Assembly: GCA_951217055.1 (NCBI GenBank)
Contig: OX578281.1
Location: 65,784,043 to 65,848,042, forward strand
Length of the DNA: 64,000 bases
Direction: 5' to 3'
DNA from: Gerris lacustris
Lineage: Eukaryota > Arthropoda > Insecta > Hemiptera > Gerridae
The position numbers and the translations under genes are program-made. Below the pieces are notes generated by a model. That model ran no database searches and was not told the DNA's origin. It worked only from the letters and a program-made list of their open reading frames with translations. Positions 34,420 through 45,261 of the stretch are shown here, in pieces; within the stretch, counting starts at the first letter, position 1, and each line of letters opens with the position of its first letter.

Positions 34420-35389
34420 CCCTAGAAAACTAACCATACTTTGTAGGCGCTTAACACTAACCTTCGTAATTTTTACGAGAATAGTATTAGAACGTTTTTT
34501 TTATTACGATTTAATTTTTTTATTATTTAGTTTTAATTTATTTGTTTATTATAATGTATTTATTAATGATTAATAGTCTTATGCTATATAAATATTATCA
34601 CATAATATGAATAATGCAAAATCAACTAGTATATTTTGAGTGTCAATGAAAAGTAAGAATTTAAAAACAACATTCGAGTATACATTTCTGATACATCCTA
34701 CAATATTCTCGTGTAACTCATCCTCTTCAACAGGATTGAAATCGGGATCAATATCAGGATCGTCATTTTCATCATCCTCTGAGATCTCATCTAGTTCTAT
34801 ACGTGGTCCTCATCGCTCTCCGAGTCACTGGCTGAGTCTTCCTGCATAACTCGCCAAATCTCGTCAATGTTGGTGTAAACTGTATTATCCACGTCACTAT
34901 AGAAACTAGAATGTATATTTTATCTAGATAAAATATAATGCGAAAGGAATTAGAAATAAAAAAATAAAATGAATTTTCACATAATTACAAGGTAGTAAAG
35001 ATATAATAATTTTGTGCTGACTAATTGAAGTACAGTAATTCAAATTTATTAAACACAATAAAATATGCAGACTTAAGAAAATATTATTTACTTACGAATT
35101 ACTCGTGAAAAAACAATGAAAGTAGTTTTTAAAACTTATTGTTCATAAATCACATTAAAAAAAAAGTTACGTTTAACACTAACCTTCGTAATTATTACGA
35201 TTAGCTCCAAGTAAAAAGGGCGTAAAGCGACACTAAGATTTTTCTGGCGGAACTTAAGCAAGCTTGTAGGCACGAGAAGAAGGTAAATAAAGCACTGCAG
35301 AAGAGTGGGGACTGTGTTTTACAGATCCAAGATAGTTCACTCTTAATGGACGATAGTCGTAATTTTTACGAATGGTTAGTATTCTAGGG
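34420..35389 (-). mobile_element. piggyBac-like element 4 (decayed)
   Basis: TTAA flanks (34416-34419, 35390-35393) bracket ends CCCTAGAAAACTAACC and, reversed, CCCTAGAATACTAACC. Palindromes TCGTAATTTTTACGA lie at 34464-34478 (44 bp from the left end) and 35357-35371 (18 bp from the right end), with a variant at 35186-35200. The close palindrome is on the right, so the transposase should run leftward, and the coding remnant does. Confidence 0.9.
34560..34910 (-). pseudogene. piggyBac-like transposase, N-terminal remnant
   Basis: On the minus strand an acidic reading runs through EDSASDSESDEDH near 34840 and, after a frameshift near 34800, through DDENDDPDIDPDFNPVEEDE near 34770-34715, then stays open into AT-rich sequence to about 34565. 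Such a Ser/Asp/Glu-rich start is typical of piggyBac transposases. The catalytic part is absent. Confidence 0.6.
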
Positions 35390-35630
35390 TTAACCTGAAA
35401 TTGTAAGTTACGATCTCTTGTGGTCGAAAGCAATTTCTCATGTAGGTATGTTCTCGATTAAGCTGCATTTATATCCTGTATAGAAGTACATTAAATATGG
35501 GCACTAACGTACGGAAAATAATTTTTATCTACGATTGATACGAAATATAAACATTGTATCTCTGTTTAGATGCGTATAGAAAGTGATTCTTTACGTACTT
35601 GTATTGATTGCGCATGCGCGTCTCATAGTT

Positions 35631-35686
35631 CTGAAGAATTCCTCTTCTTTACCGCACTAGTGCGGTAAAGAAGAGGAATTCTTCAG
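35631..35686. repeat. perfect 56-bp palindrome, unit 1
   Basis: Two 28-bp arms meet at ACT|AGT without a spacer. The centre is ACCGCACTAGTGCGGT. As single-stranded DNA or RNA it would form a long perfect hairpin. Confidence 0.95.
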
Positions 35687-35784
35687 CTTTACGCACGATT
35701 AGTGAGTTTGTTTACATTTAACAAAACTAATTTGCTGTTCTTTTATTAAAGTAACTGTTTATATCGAGTTTTTAGTGAAAAACA

Positions 35785-35985
35785 ATGGGTGAACCAAGTG
35801 ACGTTGACGAAAATGTGGAGAATAATAATCCTCCAGTAATAATTAATTCGGCAAAAAATACAACTAATGAATTAATGTCATCTTTATCAAGAGAGAGATA
35901 CGAACTTACATACAGCAAGTTTATTTGTTTCTGTATTTATTATTTAAATCTAACAATCGTAGATAAAGTACGGTACGCAACTCGT
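35785..35985 (+). pseudogene. short repeat-encoded frame, possible N-terminal exon
   Basis: From the ATG at 35785 the frame starts MGEPSDVDENVENNNPPVII and contains SLSRERYELTYSKF. The second duplication unit has a counterpart from the ATG at 36362 that ends after about 20 codons because of a small deletion. An acidic leader followed by an RERYELTYSKF helix is reminiscent of the N-terminal helical part of tyrosine-recombinase-like elements, but I cannot confirm it. After KF the reading becomes non-protein-like. Confidence 0.3.
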
Positions 35986-36207
35986 GCGAAAACGGCATTT
36001 TGCATTGCTCGTGTGGTTTTACCACCCTCGCTATCGCTCGGGTGCAAACTCCACACTCGCATGCAAAATGCTACTTTCCGCACTCGACGCGTAATGTACT
36101 ATTATCTACGATTGATACGAAATATAAACATTGTATCTCTGTTTAGATGCGTATAGATGATGATTCTTTACGTACTTGTATTGATTGCGCATGCGCGTCT
36201 CATAGTT

Positions 36208-36263
36208 CTGAAGAATTCCTCTTCTTTACCACCCTAGGGTGGTAAAGAAGAGGAATTTTTCAG
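36208..36263. repeat. 56-bp palindrome, unit 2
   Basis: Same position in the second unit. The centre is ACCACCCTAGGGTGGT, differing from unit 1 at two positions per arm with both differences mirrored. One outer mismatch breaks perfect symmetry. Confidence 0.95.
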
Positions 36264-36505
36264 CTTTACGCACGATTAGCGAGTTTGTTTACATTTAACA
36301 AAACTAATTTGCTATTCTTTTATTAAAATAACTGTTTATATCGAGTATTTAGTGAAAAACAATGATTGAATCAAGTGACTTTGACGAAAATGTGGAAAAA
36401 TTATACTCATCCAGAAATAATTAATTCGTCAAAAAATACAACTCAAGAATTAATGCCATCTTTATCAAGAGAGAGAGATACGAACTTACATACAGCAAGT
36501 TTATT

Positions 36506-36950
36506 GCATCCGAGCTTACCGAAGGTAACGGAAGCATTGTGTTCACTTTTGAGAACGAAAAACTTTTATGCCTCCCATTTTAAAAATTCCAAGACAGAAA
36601 TCCGTTTCAGACATCAGGGAACATTTTTGGTCTCGTGTCTGTCTGTCTGTCTGTCTGTCTGTCGGTCTGTGGGTCCGCGAATTATGAAACGTGCGACGAT
36701 AACTTGAGTAAATGTCAACCGATTTTGATGAAATTTGGTATACATGTTCGTTTTACCAATGCCCAGGACGAGTTCGTTGGACAACGTTTTAGTAAAACCA
36801 ACTGCGACACCGCTATGAAGTGTTAAAGATCGCTAAAACTATTAATAGTTTTTACACAATTAACAATATAACAATAATGTTAATGTTAATATAATAATAA
36901 AGTACATGATAGGATGCGAGGAAGCTATGTGCCACACTAATTGGCAGTCT
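36506..36950 (+). mobile_element. HP family, subfamily b, with a comparable empty site
   Basis: The element runs from GCATCCGAGCTTACCGAAGG to CACACTAATTGGCAGTCT. The empty site in the first duplication unit (about 35921-35925) defines the edges directly: TATT or ATT is present on both sides of the insert. It carries GTCTGTCTGTCTGTC at 36637-36668 and GATGAAATTTGGTATACATG at 36727-36746. Confidence 0.85.
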
Positions 36951-37130
36951 ATTTTTTTCTGTATTTATTATTTAAATCTAACAATCGTAGATAAAGTACG
37001 GTAAGTAACTCGTGCGAAAACGGCATTTTGCATTGCTTGTGTGGTTTTACAACCCTCGCTGTCGCTCGGGTGCAAACTCCACACTCGCATACAAAATACT
37101 ACTTTCCGCACTCGACGCGTAATGTACTAT

Positions 37131-38354
37131 TAAAGATCACTTCGTCATTTCTTACCTCAAGAAAAAGATAAACAAAATACTTTTTGCAGATGTGTGTTTT
37201 GTACAAGGTAATAAACTCACACACTTCTAAGGCCTCGGGTTTGATACGATCGGTGAGAAGTGAGAGATCGGCGACAGAGCAAAAGGCGAAAGGGCTGCTC
37301 AGGTTTATATGACATGAGAAGTGTTTATAGTGATTTCCTACAAATCGTTGTATTTTTGGTTAAATCCGGAAATATCTCAAAATCATTTTTTGAACCAATA
37401 CAAAAGGTTTCTAAAAAAGAAAAAATATTTCAAACAACAAGAATTCAAGGAATGAATGAATATAAACGTCTGTATTGATTCTGCAGAGTAAATTAAAATT
37501 TACATAAAAAACCAGGATTTATCTCTATATTGCAGCCAATGCTAAAATTATTTAAATTATCCATAATGATGAAGTTAATTCATTAAACTTACACCTAAAT
37601 TTAAATATTTCCTTCTCAATTCAAACAACAAACCATTTTAAAAAATTCTACTTAATTATAAAATAAAATTAGCATTAAAACATTGCAGAATAACAATAAG
37701 CTAAAGAAGTTTTAAGATTCATTACCTTATTGTTATTCATAGCAGTCAAGAACCCTAACTTAATTATTACAGAATAAATTAAACGTTAAGGAATCAGCTC
37801 CTACAACAGATTCATTATACACTTTATTTTATCTACTCACGGCAGCAAAATAATTAAGCATTGTTGTACTGCGTTCAATCTACAAAATGTAGTATTTCTT
37901 GATTCTTTTGTATATGTCAAAAAAACACGCAGCAAAATAATAAAGTGTCATCAAAATATCAAAGTGTCAGTAAAAGTTCAAAGCATCAGCAAAATAACTG
38001 GCTGCAACATTTAAAGAAAATCTTAGTACAAAAAGGTTACTACATCGCAGGTTATGAACTCTCCCACATTGTTATTTTTTATATATTTAAGCGTAAAATT
38101 CTGCTAAATATTTATATCTCATTTGAAAATAACTTAAATAATTACAGTAATAAAACAAATTGTGATTATTTTAAAAAATTGAGATACAAAACAGCTGTTA
38201 ATAAAAAAAAGTGGCAACACTGAATTCGTTTTGCCTTTGTTTTGTTTTCTTGATGACTCAAACTTTCGTTTTTTTTTTTTTTTTACAACTTTCATATCTT
38301 TAAATCTTTTATATATTAAAAAGGGAATATAATAATTAGTGTAATTTTTCTGCC
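37131..38354. other. AT-rich DNA, no gene recognised
   Basis: The frames at 37260 and 37945 lack recognisable domains, splice sites or starts and are judged non-coding. A 16-base T run lies near 38269-38284. Confidence 0.45.
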
Positions 38355-39595
38355 GTTAGTAGATAATAGTTGTTTATGTAACTAGGCAGCAAAATGGAAT
38401 TTCACTGACGAGTGATTAGATTAGCCTCCAAGCCGAAGGCGAGGACAGGCTATGATAATTAACTGCCGAGGCCAAGCCAAGGCAGGTAATTTACCTATTT
38501 GACTATTGGCAATGATTAAACGAGGCAGAAATGTTTCCTTTGCTGCCTTGTTGCTTACAATATTTTATCTACGGGTGGCAGAAAAATGAAACTTCTAACA
38601 TACTATCTTTATTAATATAACATAGTTAATTACTATGTTATATTAATAAGATAATAACATACTATATGTATTAACTAAAATTATTGTTCACAAAGAAATC
38701 ACACAAGAAGCTTAGGAATAGTAACAATAAGTGAATAGCAAACTGAATCTATAACAACAAAATACAAAAGACACGTTAATAACGTACAAAACTTCTGAAT
38801 GAATAATTCACGCAATATAAAATATTTATTTATATTTTTACTAACAAATTACTACAAGTTTTATAGATATCTTCTATTGCTTAGAAGAAAAGAAGTAACT
38901 AGGATAAATCAAGAAAAGTAGCTAGTCTAATCTAGAATGACTTCAATAATAATAATAATAATATGGATGTTGAATGTTTACGCATGAAGCTGCAGTGTCT
39001 CCCAGTGACTTCGCTATTTTTTTAATTAAAGATCTACTATTCATTGAACTTATTTAACAGAATTAACTCATATAAACAAATTATTTCATTATTAAAATAA
39101 TTTTACGTTATTTATACGTAATAATTATACGTTTATTTATTAAATATTACTTATTTAACTATAATATATGATGTTATAAGATTGACATAATAGTATTAAC
39201 TGTTATTGTCAACATTACAACAATAAAAATTTTGCTGATTAGGCAGCATTTTACCACCTAGACAGAAAAATCACATTTCTCTGCCCGAAATCAGTTTAAC
39301 AATACCTCATTTTGTTGCCGGAAGTAGATAAAATATTGTATGTAACAATGCAGCAAAGGAAACATTCCTGACTCGTTTAAAGACTTCGGTTACACCTTAG
39401 CAGGTAATTAACATTTTCCTGCCTCGGCTTTGCCTCGTCAGTCAACATGTAAAATATTATATTTCCTGCCTCGGCTTCGCCTCTACAGTAAATTCGTTTA
39501 GCCTAACCTCGCCTTAGCTCGAAACTAAAACTTAAAAACTTGTCAGCAAATTTCCATTTTACTGCCTAGTAACATAAATGACTATTATTAGAATA
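38355..39595. mobile_element. foldback element D
   Basis: The outer arms contain TTTATGTAACTAGGCAGCAA (about 38375) and the inverse CTGCCTAGTAACATAAATG (39561-39580). Inner pieces such as TTTGCTGCCTTGTTGC and GCAACAATGCAGCAAAGG-like sequence are also inverted. The arms hold CpG-containing CCTCGGCTTCGCC repeats. A small perfect hairpin (ATTAATATAACATAGT/ACTATGTTATATTAAT, 38612-38649) lies within. No coding region. Confidence 0.75.
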
Positions 39596-39884
39596 TTTAC
39601 TTCAAGAAAATATTTGTGAAGGCAAAAAGGTTAAATTTCACTAAAAGAGTTTGTTGAAATGTATTGGGTTGAGGGATTTATATGTTTCAGAGAGTGAAAC
39701 GTGATACTAATGTACTGATGGAAAGCCGAGAGAATGGAAAAATGGGTCTTGGAGCGAAGTTTCAAACTGGCTATCGATTTTATCTAGTAGTAATGGTTTA
39801 AAATTGCCAGTATACAATTGCAGTTTGGTAGATAGGGGGGAATTTTTTCAGTGTACGTTTGAGCAAAAAATTCAATATGATCGG
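39596..39884. other. no gene recognised
   Basis: Unique AT-rich sequence with nothing supported. Confidence 0.4.
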
Positions 39885-40350
39885 TAAAATGCTATTAGCA
39901 AATTTTCGAAAAAAAAATTAAGCCATTGCAATGGCTTCAAAAATGTTGTAATGCGAATTTTTGAAAAAAATTTCCATGGAAATCCGTTTTAGACCAATTC
40001 AACACACCCCTATTAAACACTTTTAATATGTATGTATGTATATAATATATGTGTCACTCCAGACGATATCTCCTCTTATGCACTAAAAATGTTCAAACAA
40101 ATTTTAAATTGTCTATAATATCAATAGAAAGGATGAGTTCGTAGGCCAGAATTTTTAGAGTTAATTTAGGGTTTCGAATTTTTACAATTTAGGGTCAAAG
40201 ATAGCATAAAAACGTGTTTTTTCATTTTACCCCCATTTTATATGAAAATATGATAAAAGTGTTCATAATAACAATTACTGTACTCTTAAAGAGCTTTCCA
40301 ACGATATGCATCTTGAAGGGTAAATACTATTTTGACTTTTGTACCCCGTA
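39885..40350. mobile_element. dispersed repeat family K, copy 2
   Basis: Aligned over its length with 9632-10105. Shared blocks include AATCCGTTTTAGAC, CAGACGATATCTC and CAATTACTGTACTCTTAAAG. No structural ends are recognised. Confidence 0.65.
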
Positions 40351-40503
40351 CAAAAGTAAAGACCGTACAGAAGTAAAGTAAAGACATGAAAATGTCAAAC
40401 AATTTGAGCGTGCAGATTCTTGCGTTTGATAATTAGGAATTAAATCGAACATATGTAGTGCATGAAGAAAGAAAGTACATTTCTTCTTTTCCAGTTTATT
40501 AAG

Positions 40504-40564
40504 AAGTAATCTTTTACTTACTACGTAGTAAATAATAATTATAATTTGATTCAAAGTAATCTTT
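40504..40564. mobile_element. remnant of the foldback tRNA-SINE with target duplication
   Basis: AAGTAATCTTT at 40504-40514 and 40554-40564 flanks a 39-bp insert reading TACTACGTAGTA and AATAATAATTATAATTTGAT. That is the terminal arm of the elements at 52065 and 54396 without any tRNA part. A minimal deleted or truncated copy is the simplest reading. Confidence 0.55.
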
Positions 40565-41380
40565 CAGTTTCTTCACCCATATTTTTATAATAAATGCAAA
40601 AAATTATAGTGTAACAAAAATAAAAAATAAATTTTATTTATGTAAGTTTATTTGGAATAAAATTCTAAGGGTTATGGCGTTTGTCCGATGTAAATCGGAG
40701 CAGTAGAACAGAAGTTGTAGTTGCCCCCCCCCCCCGGGCGCCGCTGGAGCTCGTGAGCGACTACTAGAGCAGTAACAAGAAGCGAAGAGTGTGAGACGTA
40801 GGGCAGGTAGCCGATAGGGTGGGCAGGGGCAGGGGTGGGAAGGCCCTACACATCGCGGTAGTGATAGACAGACAGACTCGATTGAACACCTCCTATACCT
40901 TCCTACCTCCCTTTTCCTATATCTTCCCTCATCGGGTTATGCTAGTTTGCTAACGCTATGGTTATGTGCCATAGCTAAGACATGAAAATGTCTAAATAAA
41001 ATGTACACAATATTTAAATATAGGGACTTAACAGAAATCTAAAACATAGTGGTAGAAGAATAAGAAAGTTACCTAAAGTAGATCTTCACAGTAGTACAGT
41101 ATTATAGTGAATGAGATGTAAAAATCACTCAAGGAAAGGATTATAAAATGTTAGGCTTTTATTGTAATAGGTAATAAAATAAAACAAACAAACAAAAAAT
41201 GAACAAAACTTGCGCTTATAGGATAAGGAAAACTTAACCTTAAATTTTATAATGCACTAAAAAAAAATTTATAAAATAAAATGTTAACAAATCAGGGTTG
41301 AACTTATATTCTACTTATAAATTAATAATTTGTAGATTTCATACTAGAAAATGAAGATGAAATTGATAAGTTAATAATTT
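40565..41380. other. mixed DNA with a GC-rich island at 40690-40870
   Basis: The island has a C run, GGGCGCCGCTGGAGCTCGTG and GGGCAGGGGCAGGGGTGGG, unlike the surrounding AT-rich sequence. No open frame or splice signals are convincing. It may be the GC-rich end of an unidentified repeat; a GACAGACAGAC tract follows at 40868. Confidence 0.4.
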
Positions 41381-41383
41381 CAA

Positions 41384-42028
41384 GATAAAAAGAACTTTTT
41401 ATATACTACGTTTTTAAATTTTCTATTGAATCGTATGTAATGTTGATAATATAATTGTTATTGTTATATAATATATAATGTTAGTAAAAAAATAGTTCCG
41501 AATTTATTTACTTCACATAAATGACAACCATCCAGAAAGCTGATCTTAAACCTATAAAAGGACAAATCTTTGTACAACGGATCTCCCCAACACCAAATCT
41601 AAAGCATGCCATCGATATATTTGAAATAATATTAATAATATAATCGATAAATAATATAATCGATATTTCCTGTTTTGCTGTCATTCAATGTTTACCTATC
41701 ACAAATTTGAGACCCGTCAAAATGAAGATTGCGTAAATATTGGATATGGCAAAACAAATAAAATAACTAGCGGATTTTTTCCGAACTAACTTTCCGCACA
41801 GCAAAATTTGCTGAAAACTAATTTAATTCTGCTGAAAGATGGCTAAAAGTATTAAAATAATACATTGTCATCTAGTTCTGAGCTATGCTAAAAGTTTCAA
41901 ATGTCTAGCTATTCGGGAAGTTAGTTAGAAATCGATTGCCAGGTTTGTACCGGACAAACAAACAAACAAACAAACAAATAAACAAGAATGCAAGCTAATA
42001 AAAACGTAGTAAAAATAAGATTTGAAAC

Positions 42029-42030
<2 letters not shown>
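41384..42030. mobile_element. ACTACGTTTTTA-ended repeat (family D), copy 1
   Basis: Near the left end is ACTACGTTTTTAAATTTTC and near the right end AATAAAAACGTAGTAAAAAT, so the ends are 12-bp inverted repeats. Highly similar to 58706-59330 and related to 50742-51100. It contains TATCGATTAT-type palindromes and an AAAC tandem tract (41957-41985). Confidence 0.75.

Positions 42031-42093
<63 letters not shown>
42031..42093. repeat. 63-base poly-A tract
   Basis: An uninterrupted A run directly after the family D copy. Read on the minus strand it yields an artefactual poly-Phe frame. Confidence 0.95.
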
Positions 42094-42096
<3 letters not shown>

Positions 42097-42602
42097 GAAG
42101 ATCGATAAATAAAAACCAATTATAATTGATTGAAAAATGAAAAAAAGTAATGCGGAAAAAAGAGAGAGAAAACAAAAAAATACTAGTTCTGTTATATAAT
42201 AACAAGAAAACTAATTATTATTATATAAATATAATCTCATGATCAGGATTAGATGAAAAGGTATAACATCATTCAAGCTGCTAGTTTATGATTTATTAAA
42301 GTGTTAGGAAATTTTAAAATTTTCTACGACATTCAATATTTTACCATAAAATGCAGTAACTCAATACCAAAATCAGAATCAAAACCATGATTGGTATTAA
42401 ATAGGTGAGCAGCATTTTTGGACTTGTTCTTTCAGTATTTTAGTGCTGAATTTTCGTCTGGTTTGTCCGATGTAGTAAGACTTACTTTAAGAAGAAAATC
42501 ATCAAAATTGGTCGACATTTACTCAAGTTATCGTCATACGTTTCATAATTCGCGGACACACAGACCGACAGACAGACAGAAGATTTCTTCAAAATAAAAA
42601 AA
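42094..42602. other. AT-rich DNA ending in a repeat module fragment
   Basis: Positions 42495-42575 contain CATCAAAATTGGTCGACATT and CAGACCGACAGACAGACAG, an HP subfamily b fragment in minus orientation. No gene is seen. Confidence 0.45.
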
Positions 42603-43148
42603 ATAGTCTGCCAATTAGTGTGGCACATAGCTTTCTCGCATCCTATCATGTAATTTATAGTTAAATTAACATTAATATTGTTATATTACTTTATTGTTAC
42701 ATTGTTTATTGTGTAAAAACTATTAATAGTTTTAGCAATCTTTAACACTTAATAGTAGTGTCGCTGTTGGTTTTACTAAAAAATTGTATTTAAAAATAAA
42801 TGTTTGTCTCATTGAATAGATGAAGTTAGATTTTTTTCCCGACCTAAAAATTTCATGTTTACGCGAGCGTTGCTCGTGAACGCTTGGACGGATAACGTTG
42901 TCCAACGAACTCGTCCTGGGCATTATAGTAAAATGAACATGCCAACCAAATTTCATCAAAATCGGTCGACATTTACTCAAGTTATCGTTTAATAATTTGG
43001 GGGCACACAGACAGACACGAGACCAAAAATGTTCCCTGATGTCTGAAACGGATTTCTGTCTTGGAATTTTTAAAATCGGAGGCATAAAAGTTTTTCGTTC
43101 TCAAAAGTGAACACAATGCTTCCGATACCTTTGGTAAGCTCGGAAGCA
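42603..43148 (-). mobile_element. HP family, subfamily b, copy
   Basis: It begins AGTCTGCCAATTAGTGTGGC and ends with the hairpin GCTTCCGATACCTTTGGTAA...CTCGGAAGC. It has TTTACGCGAGCGTTGCTCGT (42858), AAATTTCATCAAAATCGG (42949-42966) and CACACAGACAGACACGAG (43005-43022). The 117-codon minus frame crossing it is not a gene. Confidence 0.75.
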
Positions 43149-43334
43149 AAATTATTTGTTGGCAATTTAATATGATCTATTTATGTTTTATTTTATCTAT
43201 TCAAAATTATCAGGACTCAAAAATAAAAATTGTTAGGACATAGTTAGCGTCAAACAGGCAGGGAGAGACTCAAAACACCTTCGTTGACACAGAGCTAGAA
43301 GATGGACTGGAATAAGTAAGGAAGCAAGTAACGC

Positions 43335-43718
43335 GATAGGTATTCTTCCAATATTGGTTAGAAAATGGTTTAGAAATTGGTTAGAAAAATCGGTCCGAGG
43401 TAACTCAGACTAACTTTCTCATATATAATCTCGGTCCTAGGTCCCAGAAAACATGTTTATATTGTAGTCTATAGAGACGGACGCGCGTGTCGATCTGCTA
43501 GCTGTGACTGTGAACCCACCTTTAATAACCCTCCTATAGAACCTTCAAAGTGAAGTGAGAGTTCCACTCGGCACTACCGTCTACTCCAATCATCCTTTTT
43601 AACAGTAAACTCATCATGATTAACCATTAATTTGCTAAATATTAAATATTTATTGCATTAAGCTCGCTTCAATGATAAAGCCGCGCGATGCCTTGTTAAT
43701 AAATGATTTACAATGTGT
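43335..43718. mobile_element. fragments of family T and family G ends
   Basis: AGAAAAATCGGTCCGAGG and AACTTTCTCATATATAATCT (43385-43430) belong to family T. AGCTCGCTTCAATGATAAAG (43661-43680) is the family G right end. The part between is unassigned. Confidence 0.45.
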
Positions 43719-43726
43719 TCAACAGG

Positions 43727-45243
43727 CAGTGGCGGATCTAGATTTTGCGGGGCCCTGGGCGAGATAAAATGGCGGGGCCCCCTAGGATAGAGCGGGGATT
43801 ACTGATAAAAAAACAATAAAGTAACTTAATAATAAACCACTTATAACTTGATCCTATTTTACGGCTAATCCCCTTCACTTAGGGCTAGTCAAACTTTTTT
43901 CTCGACCGCATAGAAACGTTTTTGCTTTCAAAATAATTAAAAATTTAAAATATGTAATTACAATTCTGCTCATGATTTTAATCTAACATATTATTTGAAC
44001 ATAAACCCCTCAAATTTATAGTTTTCAACTATTCATCATTTTCTTTGCAAACGTAATCGAAAAGAAACATTTTTATTGTAATAATTAAGCTCTTTTATAC
44101 TTCTATATATTCTTCTTCATGATATTTTGGTTTTTATGGTTAAATTATCATTGTAATAAAAAGTTAAGCAGTGTTATTTGTGATCAGTCCTATAATTTGA
44201 AATCTACACTCGAGCACTTTAAATTTACTCCCAGAATTCTTATTCTCAGCTTATAACTTTCCATTTTAGTGCCGAGTTTTTAGTATATTTTCAAAGACAC
44301 ATATAAAGGGGGGTCCGGGGGTCCACCCCCGGGAAATGTTGTAAATATGACCTCTCAAAACAGTGTTTTTATGCATCTCTGAGGTGAAGTTTCTCTTTGA
44401 CATCAATTGGTAAAACTGCACTAATTGACCCAATTATTTCGTACTGTCCAATTTAGTTAGTTTTTTTTACTATTCCTTTTTACAGGATTTGTCTATTTTA
44501 CATATCTCTGTACATTGTCAAACGATTAAAGTTATGTAGTATCTCGATAAATTCAGTGTTATATTTATTTAATTTTTTTTAAAAAATACACGAAATGTCA
44601 CGTTTTATAGGGTAATGATAGAAGGTTATTGTTAGGTCAGGTCAAAGAGTACTAAACTCAACCTAAACTTACCATAACCTTCCATACTTTTCCCTAAAAT
44701 TAAAATAAATTGAATACATCGAGATGCTACAACCGAAATCGTTTTTGTAATGTAAAAAGGAACAGTTTGAAAAAACCCGAATTAAATTGGACGGTCAGGT
44801 GGAGCACATAATGAAGAATTACCCCACAGAATAAATAACAAAATTCGTCATCATTTTGAAAAGGGGGAGGGTGAGAAAACACTAGGACGTTAACTCACTT
44901 AATTTTATATGGAGCGGGGCCCCGCGGGCTATCTTAAACATAAAATAAAATTAATATATATTTTATAACTTATTTGTTTGACTTTTTTATAGCGAGGGGC
45001 CCCGCGAAAAGGTAGTTAGGTATTAGGCTCTACCATGTAAACTAAATTCGACTGAATTTTATAATTCTAATATTTCATGTTTTGTACATGGCACGGGGCC
45101 CCGCGGATAGTCTTCACTATGAACTATAAATTTGCCTGTTAAGTATAAGTATTTTATTTTAATTTCCTATGGCGCGGGGCCCTCCAAGGCGCGGGGCCCT
45201 GGGCGGTCGCCCCCTTCGCCCCCCCCCCCTGGATCCGCCCCTG
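43727..45243. mobile_element. hAT-like non-autonomous element 2
   Basis: Perfect 8-bp direct repeats TCAACAGG (43719-43726, 45244-45251) flank ends CAGTGGCGGATCTAG and, reversed, CAGGGGCGGATCCAG. The interior carries many short GGGGCCC-type blocks (for example 43762, 44928, 45002, 45107) and a hairpin GGGGGTCC...CACCCCCGG near 44315. It encodes nothing I can recognise, so it depends on a transposase elsewhere. Confidence 0.9.
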
Positions 45244-45261
45244 TCAACAGGTGGTTGCCTA

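Larger units (their letters stand above)
35526..37130. repeat. 577-bp tandem duplication (35526-36102 and 36103-37130)
   Basis: The unit opens TATCTACGATTGATACGAAA and closes CTCGACGCGTAATGTACTAT. The second unit is longer only because an HP element of 445 bp (36506-36950) is inserted in it. Each unit contains GCGCATGCGC, a 56-bp palindrome, a short acidic open frame and a CpG-rich imperfect hairpin (35975-36095; CATTTTGCATTGCTCGTGTG facing GAGTGTGGA). Sequence outside the unit is unrelated. Confidence 0.9.

Noticed and set aside
36506..36950. Helitron
   Set aside because: A hairpin lies near one end, but no CTRR terminus is seen and flanking TATT appears on both sides.
37945..38223. 92-codon plus frame
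   Set aside because: Lys/Asn/Ile-rich translation of AT-rich DNA with no domain.
41921..42205. Poly-Phe minus-strand frames
   Set aside because: They read a 63-base poly-A tract in reverse.
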